Positions 11,653 to 20,256 of a stretch of 64,000 nt of DNA are shown one piece after another. A program made the translations under genes and the position numbers. Every line of letters starts with the position of its first letter. Within the stretch, counting starts at the first letter, position 1. The DNA comes from Helicobacter pylori (GTDB lineage Bacteria > Campylobacterota > Campylobacteria > Campylobacterales > Helicobacteraceae): positions 124,001 through 188,000 of the forward strand of contig NZ_CP122954.1 of the NCBI RefSeq assembly GCF_030323545.1, in the 5' to 3' direction. The notes below the pieces were generated by a model that had not been told where the DNA came from, made no database searches, and saw nothing but the letters and a program-made list of their open reading frames with translations.

Positions 11653-12957
11653 ATGCCCCTAAAATCCTTAAAAAACCGCTTGAATCAGCATTTTGATCTA
11701 TCGCCTCGCTACGGGAGCGTGAAAAAAATCATGCCCAATATCGTTTATGCGGATGGTTTTAACCCATCCGTGGGCGATGTGGTGAAGATTGAAAAAAGCG
11801 ATGGCACCGAATGCGTGGGAATGGTGGTGGTGGCAGAAAAAGAGCAGTTTGGTTTCACGCCCTTTAACTTTATAGAGGGGGCTAGGGCTGGCGATAAGGT
11901 GCTGTTTTTAAAAGAGGGGTTGAATTTCCCTGTGGGTCGTAATCTTTTAGGGAGGGTGCTTAACCCTTTAGGGCAAGTCATTGACAATAAGGGGGCGCTA
12001 GATTATGAGCGGTTAGCGCCTGTGATCACAACACCTATAGCCCCTTTAAAAAGAGGCTTGATTGATGAGGTTTTTAGCGTGGGGGTGAAGAGCATTGATG
12101 GGCTTTTGACTTGCGGTAAGGGGCAAAAACTGGGCATTTTTGCCGGCTCTGGTGTGGGTAAATCCACGCTAATGGGCATGATCACTAGGGGTTGCTTAGC
12201 ACCCATTAAAGTGATCGCTTTGATTGGGGAAAGGGGCAGAGAAATCCCTGAATTTATAGAGAAAAACTTAAAAGGGGATTTAAGCTCTTGCGTGTTGGTG
12301 GTCGCTACGAGCGATGATAGCCCTTTAATGCGCAAATACGGGGCTTTTTGCGCGATGAGCGTGGCTGAGTATTTTAAAAACCAAGGGCTAGACGTGTTGT
12401 TTATCATGGATTCAGTGACTCGTTTCGCTATGGCTCAAAGAGAAATCGGTTTAGCCTTAGGCGAACCGCCCACTTCCAAAGGCTACCCCCCATCCGCGCT
12501 TTCTTTATTGCCTCAATTAATGGAGAGGGCGGGCAAGGAAGAAAATAAGGGGAGCATCACGGCTTTTTTTAGCGTGCTAGTAGAGGGCGATGATTTGAGC
12601 GATCCCATAGCCGATCAAGCTAGGAGTATTTTAGACGGGCATATTGTCTTAAGCAGGGAATTGACCGATTATGGGATCTACCCGCCTATTAATATTTTAA
12701 ACTCCGCATCAAGGGTGGCTAAAGACATCATCAGCGAGTCTCAAAACCTTTGCGCGAGAAAATTCCGCCGTTTGTATGCGTTATTGAAAGAAAATGAAAT
12801 GCTCATTCGCATCGGATCTTATCAAATGGGGAACGATAAAGAGCTTGATGAAGCGATTAAGAAAAAGGCTTTAATGGAGCAATTTTTAGCGCAAGATGAA
12901 AACGCTTTACAGCCTTTTGAACAAAGCTTTCAGCAATTAGAAGAAATCTTAAGATAA
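11653..12957 (+). CDS. fliI: Flagellum-specific export ATPase FliI
   Basis: This 434-residue F1-beta-like ATPase has Walker A GSGVGKST near residues 164-171, the GERGREIPEF motif and the FMDSVTRFAMAQRE segment. FliI is the cytoplasmic ATPase that feeds flagellar subunits to the export gate, with FliH as regulator. The ATG follows the preceding stop with no gap, so translation is probably coupled. fliQ begins 10 bases downstream, giving a small flagellar-export cluster. Confidence 0.98.
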   Translation: MPLKSLKNRLNQHFDLSPRYGSVKKIMPNIVYADGFNPSVGDVVKIEKSDGTECVGMVVVAEKEQFGFTPFNFIEGARAGDKVLFLKEGLNFPVGRNLLGRVLNPLGQVIDNKGALDYERLAPVITTPIAPLKRGLIDEVFSVGVKSIDGLLTCGKGQKLGIFAGSGVGKSTLMGMITRGCLAPIKVIALIGERGREIPEFIEKNLKGDLSSCVLVVATSDDSPLMRKYGAFCAMSVAEYFKNQGLDVLFIMDSVTRFAMAQREIGLALGEPPTSKGYPPSALSLLPQLMERAGKEENKGSITAFFSVLVEGDDLSDPIADQARSILDGHIVLSRELTDYGIYPPINILNSASRVAKDIISESQNLCARKFRRLYALLKENEMLIRIGSYQMGNDKELDEAIKKKALMEQFLAQDENALQPFEQSFQQLEEILR

Positions 12958-12967
12958 AAGGAATATA

Positions 12968-13234
12968 ATGGAATCACAACTCATGAAACTCGCCATTGAG
13001 ACTTATAAAATCACTTTGATGATTTCTTTACCGGTATTACTAGCGGGCTTAGTGGTGGGGCTATTAGTCAGTATTTTTCAAGCGACCACTCAAATCAATG
13101 AAATGACCTTGTCTTTTGTGCCTAAGATTTTAGCCGTGATTGGGGTGTTGATTTTAACCATGCCGTGGATGACTAACATGCTTTTAGATTACACTAAAAC
13201 CTTAATCAAGCTCATTCCTAAAATCATAGGCTAG
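12968..13234 (+). CDS. fliQ: Flagellar export gate protein FliQ
   Basis: This 88-residue protein has two long hydrophobic helices (about 16-38 and 50-72), the normal FliQ size and pattern, including the FQATTQINEMTLSF loop. FliQ forms the export gate core with FliP and FliR in the inner membrane. AAAAGGAAT precedes the ATG. It lies between fliI and murB with 10- and 3-base gaps. Confidence 0.97.
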   Translation: MESQLMKLAIETYKITLMISLPVLLAGLVVGLLVSIFQATTQINEMTLSFVPKILAVIGVLILTMPWMTNMLLDYTKTLIKLIPKIIG

Positions 13235-13237
13235 AAA

Positions 13238-14017
13238 ATGCTAGAAACCACCATTGATTTTTCTCGTTACAGCAGCGTGAAAATCGGCACGCCTTTAAAA
13301 GTGAGCATTTTAGAAAACGATGATGAAATCTCTCAAGAACACCAAATTATCGGTTTAGCGAACAACCTTTTAATCGCTCCTAGCGCAAAAAATCTCGCCC
13401 TTTTAGGCCCAAACTACGATTATATTTGCGATAAGGGCGAATGCGTTGAAATAGGGGGAGCGGCCAACTCGTCTAAAATTTTTAATTATTTTAGGGCGAA
13501 TGATTTAGGGGGTTTGGAGTTTTTAGGGCAATTGCCTGGCACTTTAGGGGCGTTAGTTAAAATGAATGCCGGCATGAAAGAATTTGAAATCAAAAATGTT
13601 TTAGAAAGCGCTTGCATTAATAATGAATGGCTAGGGAGTGGAGCGCTAGGATTAGATTATCGCAGCAGCAAATTCAATGGCGTTGTCTTAAGGGCGAGGT
13701 TTAAAAAAACGCATGGCTTTAGACAAGAAGTTTTAAAAGCGTGTCAAAGCATGCGCAAAAGCCACCCCAAATTGCCTAATTTTGGGAGCTGTTTCAAAAA
13801 CCCGCCTAACGATTATGCGGGTAGGCTTTTAGAAGGCGTGGGCTTAAGGGGTTATTGTCTAAAAAGAGTGGGCTTTGCTAAAGAGCATGCGAATTTTTTG
13901 GTGAATTTGGGGGGTGCAGGATTTGAAGAAGCCCTGGATTTGATAGAACTCGCCAAAACCAGAGTGTTACAAGAATACGGCATTCATTTAGAAGAAGAAG
14001 TGAAAATTTTAAGGTAG
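13238..14017 (+). CDS. murB: UDP-N-acetylenolpyruvoylglucosamine reductase
   Basis: This 259-residue protein matches the short MurB form found in campylobacterota. The FAD-binding segment contains FLGQLPGTLGALVKMNAG. The later SCFKNP stretch carries the catalytic serine-type motif, and a C-terminal Glu-rich EEEVKIL end is present. It performs the NADPH-dependent reduction that yields UDP-MurNAc in peptidoglycan synthesis. It follows fliQ after three bases and is the last gene of this + strand run. Confidence 0.95.
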   Translation: MLETTIDFSRYSSVKIGTPLKVSILENDDEISQEHQIIGLANNLLIAPSAKNLALLGPNYDYICDKGECVEIGGAANSSKIFNYFRANDLGGLEFLGQLPGTLGALVKMNAGMKEFEIKNVLESACINNEWLGSGALGLDYRSSKFNGVVLRARFKKTHGFRQEVLKACQSMRKSHPKLPNFGSCFKNPPNDYAGRLLEGVGLRGYCLKRVGFAKEHANFLVNLGGAGFEEALDLIELAKTRVLQEYGIHLEEEVKILR

Positions 14018-14388
14018 GGCTGGAAAGCTTTATTTGAGATTTTATAACCAACACTCCATTAAAATAGAATTAAAAATAAAAACTATAACCCACTAAACAA
14101 AAGGCTAACGCTAGACTAGGAAAAGGGCTAACCGAAAACATGGTTTCTAAGATATATGGATTTAAGAGATTGTTTTCAGTAAGTCTTTTTTGAGTGTTTA
14201 GATAGTTTTTGATTCCACCTTTTAACTTTCTTAGCAATAGCGCTTGATAAAGCAATAGGCACAGCAACTTGCTCATTATCTTTGAGTGTGTGTCAAAATA
14301 TATGGTTTTGAAATGAAGCTTTCGCACTCAATCAGATTAAAATAAACCCATGATAGAATATAGAGAAATTTTATACAAGGATTATTGA
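14018..14388. other. murB to R-M island boundary
   Basis: This 371-base stretch holds one weak minus-strand open frame (14070-14327) and the promoter region of the methyltransferase gene. It marks the left edge of inserted DNA. Confidence 0.4.
14070..14327 (-). CDS. Hypothetical small membrane-like protein, doubtful
   Basis: The open frame of 85 codons starts with ATG. It encodes a hydrophobic C terminus (MFSVSPFPSLALAFCLVGYS) preceded by a Leu/Lys-rich segment. There is no recognisable family and no clear ribosome-binding site. It could be a remnant of an older gene at this variable site, or chance. Confidence 0.28.
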   Translation of the reverse strand: MRKLHFKTIYFDTHSKIMSKLLCLLLYQALLLRKLKGGIKNYLNTQKRLTENNLLNPYILETMFSVSPFPSLALAFCLVGYSFYF

Positions 14389-15324
14389 TTGGAATTTACA
14401 ATCACTTCTTTATTTAGTGGGTGCGGAGGATTGGATTTGGGATTTTGTGGAGGGTTTGACTTTTTAAATCGGTACTATGCTAAAAATCCTTTTAAGATAA
14501 TTTATGCTAATGATTTGGATAAAAATGCTGTTTTAACCTATCAAAAGAACCTTAACGCACATATTGAATGCAAAGATGTTAAAGAGGTTGATTTTGATAA
14601 ATTGATGCCCACTGATATTGTTTTGGGTGGTTTTCCTTGTCAAGATTTCAGTTTTGCCGGCAAAAGAAAGGGGTTAAAAAGTGAAAGGGGGCGACTTTAT
14701 GAGAGCATGATTAGATGTGTAAAAGATTTAAAGCCTAAGATTTTTCTTGCTGAAAATGTAAAAGGTCTTTTAAATATTGACAATGGAAACACTTTTAAAA
14801 AGATTTTGGATAGCTTTAAAGACTTAGGCTATATGGTTAATTTTGCATGTTTGAAAGTAAGCGATTTTGGAGTATCGCAATTAAGAGAACGAGTCATTAT
14901 GGTAGGCGTTAATGAAAGTTACTTTAAAGAGCCTTTTAGTTTTAAAATATTAAAGAAAAGTCATGCCCCTTTTGTGTATGAAATATTGAAAGATTTGGAA
15001 AACTTAACAGAAGGGGCTATGCCTAATCATTTTTATTCTAAGGCTAAACGCAATAAAGGACAAGGTAATAATGCTATTAACAAAGATACCTACGCTCCCA
15101 CTATGCGAGCCGAACATCATGGCAATATTGAATACCACTATAATAATCATAGGCGTTTGAGTGCAAGAGAAGTTGCACGCATTCAAAGCTTCCCAGATAA
15201 TTTTATTTTTTACCCTAGCACTTCATCAGCTTATAGGCAAATTGGCAACGCTGTGCCGCCTGTCTTTGCATGGCATTTAGCGCAAGGAATAAAGGAATTT
15301 TTATATGCAAACATTGTTCAATGA
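14389..15324 (+). CDS. DNA (cytosine-5) methyltransferase, type II
   Basis: This 311-residue m5C methyltransferase has all major motifs: I (SLFSGCGGLDLGF), IV (GGFPCQDFS, catalytic Cys84), VI (ENVK) and VIII (QLRERV). Motifs IX (RLSAREVARIQSFPD) and X (QIGNAVPP) follow. The target-recognition region between VIII and IX is only about 45 residues. The start is TTG, with AAGG upstream. It overlaps the next gene by 20 bases, as expected for a methyltransferase with its cognate endonuclease. The recognition sequence cannot be read from the sequence. Confidence 0.93.
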   Translation: MEFTITSLFSGCGGLDLGFCGGFDFLNRYYAKNPFKIIYANDLDKNAVLTYQKNLNAHIECKDVKEVDFDKLMPTDIVLGGFPCQDFSFAGKRKGLKSERGRLYESMIRCVKDLKPKIFLAENVKGLLNIDNGNTFKKILDSFKDLGYMVNFACLKVSDFGVSQLRERVIMVGVNESYFKEPFSFKILKKSHAPFVYEILKDLENLTEGAMPNHFYSKAKRNKGQGNNAINKDTYAPTMRAEHHGNIEYHYNNHRRLSAREVARIQSFPDNFIFYPSTSSAYRQIGNAVPPVFAWHLAQGIKEFLYANIVQ

Positions 15325-15919
15325 TGAGAGAATGATATTAAAAATACAAGAAAAATTACCTTATTTATTTCAGCTTGTAGAAAGTGAAAACAGCAGGGAT
15401 GGTAAATTAGGAATGGAGATTGGTTCGGCTAGAGAAAGGGTAATTATTGCCCTTATGCTTTATTATTTTGGTAAAGAGAATGTGCAAACTGATTTGGCTA
15501 TCACACAAAAAGAGATAGATGTAATTGTTTTAAATAAGCCTTATTCCATTAAAATGGCTCAAACATTGAACGGCATTAAGCTAATATGGACTACTGATGC
15601 TTTAAAAATACAAGAATTTATAGAGAGTTACAAACCAAATACAGACATTTTATTTGTGCATGTTTTTTGGGGAAAAGAGGGAGGGTTTTACTATATTCCT
15701 AGTGCTACACAACAAGGAGTTTTAACAACTAAAAGTAAAGAATTTTATTTTAAACTTCCTAAAAGTGGGACAAATTCTAGGGGAGTGGAAATTTCAAAAT
15801 TAGCCTTATTGGAATGTATCGCTCACAAAGACACGCTAAGAATTCCTATTTTTTGGGAACGCACAAATAACTTAAAACATTCTCCATATGATAAATATTT
15901 AGAGCTATGGCAATCCTAA
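15305..15919 (+). CDS. Probable cognate type II restriction endonuclease
   Basis: This 204-residue protein starts within the 3' end of the methyltransferase with an AAAGG site. Its central segment EIDVIVLNKPYSIKMAQ resembles a PD-(D/E)xK-type core (acidic pair, then S-x-K). Size and pairing fit a type II enzyme. A resemblance to the ThaI family (CGCG) is possible but unverified. The gene is more AT-rich than neighbouring core genes, consistent with transfer as a two-gene module. Confidence 0.72.
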   Translation: MQTLFNDERMILKIQEKLPYLFQLVESENSRDGKLGMEIGSARERVIIALMLYYFGKENVQTDLAITQKEIDVIVLNKPYSIKMAQTLNGIKLIWTTDALKIQEFIESYKPNTDILFVHVFWGKEGGFYYIPSATQQGVLTTKSKEFYFKLPKSGTNSRGVEISKLALLECIAHKDTLRIPIFWERTNNLKHSPYDKYLELWQS

Positions 15920-16238
15920 AATCCTTATGTTATTCTTAATAAACTCTAATAATTTTTGAGGTATCAAGGGCTTTGGAACACTAAAAGATCATCGTAGGCA
16001 TGAAAGCTTTTTATGAATCACTGATGCTATAAAAATAGGAAAGGCTTTGTTTTAATTGGGTGCTGATTACAAAAGAGCTTGATTTTAATTTTAATGGTGC
16101 GATAACTTTTTAAAAGCGTTCTTAGGGGGTTAGGGTATCGCAAAATACCCCCTATATCCTTATAAGTTTACATGATACTATAAAATAAAATGACGCTATT
16201 TGCAAAGAATTTTAAAAACTTCATCGTTTTTTTGTCCT
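15920..16238. other. R-M island right boundary, noncoding
   Basis: No gene is seen in these 319 bases. A hairpin at 16133-16150 (stem GGGTAT/ATACCC, 6-base loop) lies between the endonuclease gene and the convergent glycosyltransferase gene. It may act as a weak bidirectional terminator, though no U run is evident on the + strand. Confidence 0.4.
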
Positions 16239-17342
16239 TTAAGAGAGTTTGAAAACTTTTTTCAAAATATTTTTTACCCTAAAACCCAAATAATCCCTAA
16301 TCGTTTTTGATCTGATGTGGGTTTTAAAAGATTGCATTTGTTGGTCTTTAGCCATTTCAAGGCGTTCTTTAAAAAAATCGTTTTTAAAAGGGGTGCAAAA
16401 AAGGTTTGCAAGCCAAAAACCCGCTTCAGCTTCATAGCAAATCAAACGCTCGTTCAAAGAACTCACAGAACGCCAGGGCTTGTATTTGATGAAATGGAGC
16501 ATGATGATGTTTTTAGGGTAGTGCTCTTTGAAAAAGTCAGAATAGCAATTATAATGAATAGGCAATTCTAAAACGCGCTCCCAAAACACCATATTGATTA
16601 AACACTGCTCAGGGTAAAAAAGGTCTTTCCCTCTAGTTTTTAAAAACTCTAAAGCGATTTTTTCAAACCCATTTTCGCGCCACAAATCTAAATTCGCTAC
16701 CAAAAAGCCCATGTTAAAGCCCTGATGGATGCGTTTTAACTCGTTTTGGCTAAAGCGTGAAAAATCAATCTTAAAATTCTTACAAGTGCGCTCAATAAAA
16801 TCACAAAAGGCTTCAAAAGGAAGGTGAGAAAATGTGTCTCTCACCATGCCAAGCAATTTAGTGGGTTCATTATCCAGTGCAAAATAAGCGCTTGCAACAT
16901 CGCCTAAAAACACCGTATCCATATCTATGGAAATGATTTTAGAATAATTAGGGAAGAGCGAAGCGAGCAAGAGCCGGCATAAAACAAGAAGCCCGCCATA
17001 ACGCTTGGAGCAAGACTCATTGAGATAGCTTTCTATGGAATGATCGAGCGAATTGATGTCTATAAACTCTAATGAAGCGAATTTTTTAAAAGGCTCAAGG
17101 GTTTTTAAAAGCTTGTTTTGCTGCTCTAAAGTAACCCCTTTAACCAAACAATGGATTTTATACACGATGCTAGCACCTAAAAGTTGGTTGCTTTGATTTA
17201 GGGGGCTAAAATCTATCATGCTTGTGTGCCTGCTCGCATGTGAGAGTAAGGAATAAAGGCAAACTCCTGCCCCTAGCGCGTAATTCTTATCAAAACTCAT
17301 AAAAATAGGGATAATTTGATCGGGTAAGTTTTGCGTATCCAT
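16239..17342 (-). CDS. LPS glycosyltransferase, family GT8 (RfaJ-like)
   Basis: This 367-residue family-8 glycosyltransferase has an N-terminal FMSFDKNYALGAGVCLYSLL motif and the metal-binding DxD at residues 140-142 (SIDMDTVFLGD). The QGFNMGFLVANLDLWRE and HFIKYKPW motifs are also present. It corresponds to HP1416, annotated as an LPS 1,2-glucosyltransferase homologue. The C-terminal 30 residues are basic and amphipathic, suggesting peripheral attachment to the inner membrane. It ends the minus-strand run rsfS-miaA-GT8 and starts directly after the miaA stop. Confidence 0.92.
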   Translation of the reverse strand: MDTQNLPDQIIPIFMSFDKNYALGAGVCLYSLLSHASRHTSMIDFSPLNQSNQLLGASIVYKIHCLVKGVTLEQQNKLLKTLEPFKKFASLEFIDINSLDHSIESYLNESCSKRYGGLLVLCRLLLASLFPNYSKIISIDMDTVFLGDVASAYFALDNEPTKLLGMVRDTFSHLPFEAFCDFIERTCKNFKIDFSRFSQNELKRIHQGFNMGFLVANLDLWRENGFEKIALEFLKTRGKDLFYPEQCLINMVFWERVLELPIHYNCYSDFFKEHYPKNIIMLHFIKYKPWRSVSSLNERLICYEAEAGFWLANLFCTPFKNDFFKERLEMAKDQQMQSFKTHIRSKTIRDYLGFRVKNILKKVFKLS

Positions 17343-18260
17343 TTATCGCTCCCTTGTATCGCTTTTTGAGTGTTTTAAAATCGCATGCCTAACTTCTTTA
17401 GCACTCCCCACATAAAGGTTATTGAATTGGGTTTTATTGAAAGTGTTTTGGCGCTTGGCTAATTTGATGGTGTTAGAGGTAATCGTTTCTTCTAGCTCCT
17501 TTAAAGTGAGTTGTTTTTCTAAAAAAAGAATGCTTTCTTTAACGCCTATGGCTTTAAAAGGCTGCGAATCTTTAGGGTATTGAGTATAGAGGGCTTTGAT
17601 TTCTTCAATAAGCCCTGAATGGAGCATGTTCTTAGTGCGCTGTTTGATATTGTTATGAAGCGCGTTTTTTTCAACAGACAGAGCGAATAAGGAGATAGCA
17701 TGCTCAAAGGGTTTTTTAGGGTTAGCCTTAAAATACTCGCTTGGGGGCGTGTGGGTGGCATAAAAGATTTCTAAAGCCTTATGGATGCGGTAAGTGTCGT
17801 TTGGATGGATTTTAAAAGCCATGTTAGGGTCAATGGATTTTAAAAATATATAAGGGTTAGAAAGAGTGGCAATTTCTCGCTCTATTCTTACAACCTCTTC
17901 ACCGCTAAGTTTTGGCATGCTGCTCAAACCTTCTAAAATGGATTTGAGGTAAAAACTGCTCCCCCCTACAATGAGTAAAATCTCTTTAGAAGACACCCTC
18001 ATAGCGTCCTCTAAAAGGGTTTTAAAAAGGAGGGCGTTATTTTTTTCATCAATATTGAGGTGATCTAGGGCGTAATGCTTGATGTTTTTTCGCTCTTTTA
18101 GGCTGGGTTTTGCCGAAGCGATATTGATGTCTTTATAAATACTCAAAGAATCCAAAGAAAAGATTTCAGCGTCCAATTCTTGGGCTAATTCAACAGAAAG
18201 AGCACTTTTCCCGCTCCCGCTAGGCCCTAAAAGCGCGATGAGTTTCTTAGGAGTTTTGAT
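17343..18260 (-). CDS. miaA: tRNA dimethylallyltransferase, apparent AUC start
   Basis: MiaA adds the isopentenyl group to A37 of tRNAs reading UNN codons. The essential P-loop (ALLGPSGSGKSAL) lies upstream of the first ATG in this frame (18176). The frame is open back to a TGA at 18285-18287 but contains no ATG, GTG or TTG. The best-placed initiator is ATC at 18260-18258, seven bases after GGGAG. From there the protein is 305 residues and includes the P-loop, SLDSLSIYKD, and KRQNTFNKTQF near the C terminus. It overlaps the rsfS stop. The start is inferred; the gene identity is firm. Confidence 0.88.
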   Translation of the reverse strand: MKTPKKLIALLGPSGSGKSALSVELAQELDAEIFSLDSLSIYKDINIASAKPSLKERKNIKHYALDHLNIDEKNNALLFKTLLEDAMRVSSKEILLIVGGSSFYLKSILEGLSSMPKLSGEEVVRIEREIATLSNPYIFLKSIDPNMAFKIHPNDTYRIHKALEIFYATHTPPSEYFKANPKKPFEHAISLFALSVEKNALHNNIKQRTKNMLHSGLIEEIKALYTQYPKDSQPFKAIGVKESILFLEKQLTLKELEETITSNTIKLAKRQNTFNKTQFNNLYVGSAKEVRHAILKHSKSDTRER

Positions 18261-18588
18261 AAGGAATCTCCCTTTTATAAGCGTTCAAAAACCCTTCCAA
18301 GTCAAATTTTTTACGGCATTCTTCGGTGAAAAGATGGATCATCAAATCCCCTAAATCCAAAATGATCCACTCTTCATTAGACTCATCTATCTGGTAAAAG
18401 ACTTCCCCTAAAGGCTTAAGGGTGTTTTTAAGCGCATCTAATAAAGAAAGGGCATGCTTATTCGCTAGCGTGGTGGCGATAATGACATCTTCTACCAAAT
18501 AGGGGGTTTTAGACAAATCAATATGCGTAATATCAAAAGCCTTTTTTTCATCTAATAAAGCCGTAATCGTTTCTATGCGTTTGTTCAT
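18247..18588 (-). CDS. rsfS: Ribosomal silencing factor RsfS (Iojap)
   Basis: This 113-residue protein of the RsfS/Iojap family has the core segments VIATTLANKHALSLLDAL and DLGDLMIHLFTEECR. It binds L14 on the 50S subunit and blocks subunit joining under starvation. It is the first gene of the rsfS-miaA-GT8 run and overlaps the 5' end of miaA by 14 bases. Its ATG is divergent from queF across a 59-base gap. Confidence 0.94.
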   Translation of the reverse strand: MNKRIETITALLDEKKAFDITHIDLSKTPYLVEDVIIATTLANKHALSLLDALKNTLKPLGEVFYQIDESNEEWIILDLGDLMIHLFTEECRKKFDLEGFLNAYKREIPYQNS

Positions 18589-18622
18589 GAGTTTCCTAAA
18601 AAATGGGTTAAAATAGCCTTAT

Positions 18623-18628
18623 TATAAC
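18623..18628 (+). promoter_or_regulatory. Putative -10 box for queF
   Basis: TATAAC lies 20 bases before the queF ATG in the short divergent intergenic region. AAGGAAAG follows as the ribosome-binding site. Confidence 0.4.
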
Positions 18629-18647
18629 TTAAATCAAGGAAAGATTA

Positions 18648-19094
18648 ATGACCCCTGAATCAAACCTCAAATCCTTAGGCACTAAAACGCCCTATATTTT
18701 TGAATACAACAGCCAGTTATTAGAAGCTTTCCCTAACCCAAACCCCAATTTAGACCCTTTAATCACGCTAGAATGCAAGGAATTTACAAGCCTTTGCCCG
18801 ATCACTTCCCAGCCGGATTTTGGCGTGATTTTTATCCGCTACATCCCTAAAGATAAAATGGTAGAAAGCAAGTCTTTAAAACTCTATTTATTCAGTTACA
18901 GAAACCATGGAAGTTTTCATGAGAGCTGCATCAATACGATCTTATTAGATTTAGTCCAATTGCTAAAGCCAAAGTATTTGGAAGTGTATGGGGATTTTGC
19001 CTCTAGGGGTGGGATTGCGATCAAACCCTTTGTGAATTATGCGATCAAAGAATACCAGGAATTTAAAGAAAAACGCCTTTTGAATGCGAAATAA
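18648..19094 (+). CDS. queF: NADPH-dependent 7-cyano-7-deazaguanine reductase
   Basis: This 148-residue protein matches the short (unimodular) QueF, which reduces preQ0 to preQ1 in queuosine synthesis. The catalytic cysteine is Cys50 (FTSLCPIT), followed by PDFG with the partner aspartate. The family motif ESKSLKLYLFSYRNH is intact and DFASRGGI lies near the end. It is a single gene with its own promoter and is divergent from rsfS. Confidence 0.95.
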   Translation: MTPESNLKSLGTKTPYIFEYNSQLLEAFPNPNPNLDPLITLECKEFTSLCPITSQPDFGVIFIRYIPKDKMVESKSLKLYLFSYRNHGSFHESCINTILLDLVQLLKPKYLEVYGDFASRGGIAIKPFVNYAIKEYQEFKEKRLLNAK

Positions 19095-19192
19095 TGTGCA
19101 AAGATAGGGTTTTAAGATTAAGCCCTTCAAAATTAAATGGACAGGTTAGGGGGAGAATGAAAAAAGAAAAAATAAAAGAATAAAAGAGAGAT

Positions 19193-19222
19193 TAAAAAAA
19201 AGAGACCCCACAGGGGGGGGGG
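19193..19222 (-). terminator. C10 tract and hairpin after the 297-residue gene
   Basis: On the minus strand the TAA stop at 19223-19225 is followed at once by ten cytosines, then TGT, GGGG, TCTC and a T run. CCCC-TGT-GGGG followed by U's looks like an intrinsic terminator whose stem contains a homopolymer. On the + strand the tract is G10, about 120 bases after queF. Confidence 0.5.
19213..19222 (+). repeat. G10 homopolymer (C10 on minus)
   Basis: Ten guanines lie between the convergent ends of queF and the 297-residue gene. The tract is long enough for slipped-strand length variation but lies outside both reading frames. Confidence 0.85.
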
Positions 19223-20116
19223 TTATTCTTTTAACTCTGCCTCCTCTTTATCTAAATTAGCGAGATGCTCATCAACCTCTTTAGTAGTTGCTAGTCCAAT
19301 ATTGTTAAAAATGTCTTTTAGCAAGTTTTTAGTAAGACCCGCACAGCTTAAACCATACTTATTGATACCGCCATCGCATAAGAGTTGCGCCACAAACATC
19401 GCCTCATTTTTGTTTTTAGGTAAAGTCGTAGCCCAAAAACCATCAGGAGAAAAGTCGTTAAGTTCTTTTTCAAACTCCTTATTACCCTCCGCATATCCTT
19501 TAATCACGCCACAGAATAAAGTCGTTGCAACTCTATCCAAGTTGTCAAATGTCGTAAGGTCGCATTTTTCCACATCTCGGCTTTCAATCATAGCACTCCA
19601 CTCCGCGTCGCTATGCTTATTTAAACCCTCCGCATAATAAAGAGCGGTAAGAATGATAGCGACCGCTTGATTACCACTACCCTCAAAAAACATAGGAGAG
19701 AATAACGCCCCAAGCCTACTTTTTCTCTCGCTTAAAGTATAATCCTCCGCAATAATCTCAAAGCTAGTCTTATCATCAGTAGTCTTAAATCCAAAAGCGA
19801 GTTTAAACCTATCCTCTTTAGGAGTAGTAGTCCTTTCTTTAACACTCGGACCGCTCGTAACGATTTTAATCCCTTTTAACAAATCCTCTCCGCTTGTTTC
19901 AGCGTGATTATTCGCAACTTCATTCAAAGGCACTTCCTTAAACCATTTTAAGAATTTTTCGCTATTGAAAGCGTAAGTGGCTTCGTTGCCTTTTTGGCTC
20001 CTTAAGGTTACACGATTAAACCCAATATTAATGACTTTAGCCTCCACCACTTTGCCGTTGATTGTGGCTTTGACCGACGCTCCTACTTTTAACTGATTTT
20101 CGTTTTGAAAACCCAT
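19223..20116 (-). CDS. Hypothetical protein downstream of GmrSD-like gene
   Basis: I do not recognise this 297-residue protein. Residues about 8-60 look like a small beta-barrel (KVGASVKATINGKVVEAKV, VTLRSQKGNEATYAF), similar in pattern to SH3/KOW-type domains. A polar linker follows. The rest looks mostly helical, with two conserved-looking cysteine/glycine stretches (TLFCGVIKGYAEG, LLCDGGINKYGLSCAG). It is soluble with no signal peptide. It is the last of three minus-strand accessory genes (gap of 140 bases) and may be part of a defence module. AAGGAG lies upstream of the ATG. Confidence 0.75.
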   Translation of the reverse strand: MGFQNENQLKVGASVKATINGKVVEAKVINIGFNRVTLRSQKGNEATYAFNSEKFLKWFKEVPLNEVANNHAETSGEDLLKGIKIVTSGPSVKERTTTPKEDRFKLAFGFKTTDDKTSFEIIAEDYTLSERKSRLGALFSPMFFEGSGNQAVAIILTALYYAEGLNKHSDAEWSAMIESRDVEKCDLTTFDNLDRVATTLFCGVIKGYAEGNKEFEKELNDFSPDGFWATTLPKNKNEAMFVAQLLCDGGINKYGLSCAGLTKNLLKDIFNNIGLATTKEVDEHLANLDKEEAELKE

Positions 20117-20256
20117 TTTTTGCTCCTTGCAATTTTAAATTTTTAAAATCCGCTACAATCACCCATTTAGGGTTCTTTATCTTTTCAGCATGGTTTGTTC
20201 CTCCTTGTTGTGGGTTGAAGCGCTAAAAACAGACCCTTTATTTTTGAGTGATCGCA

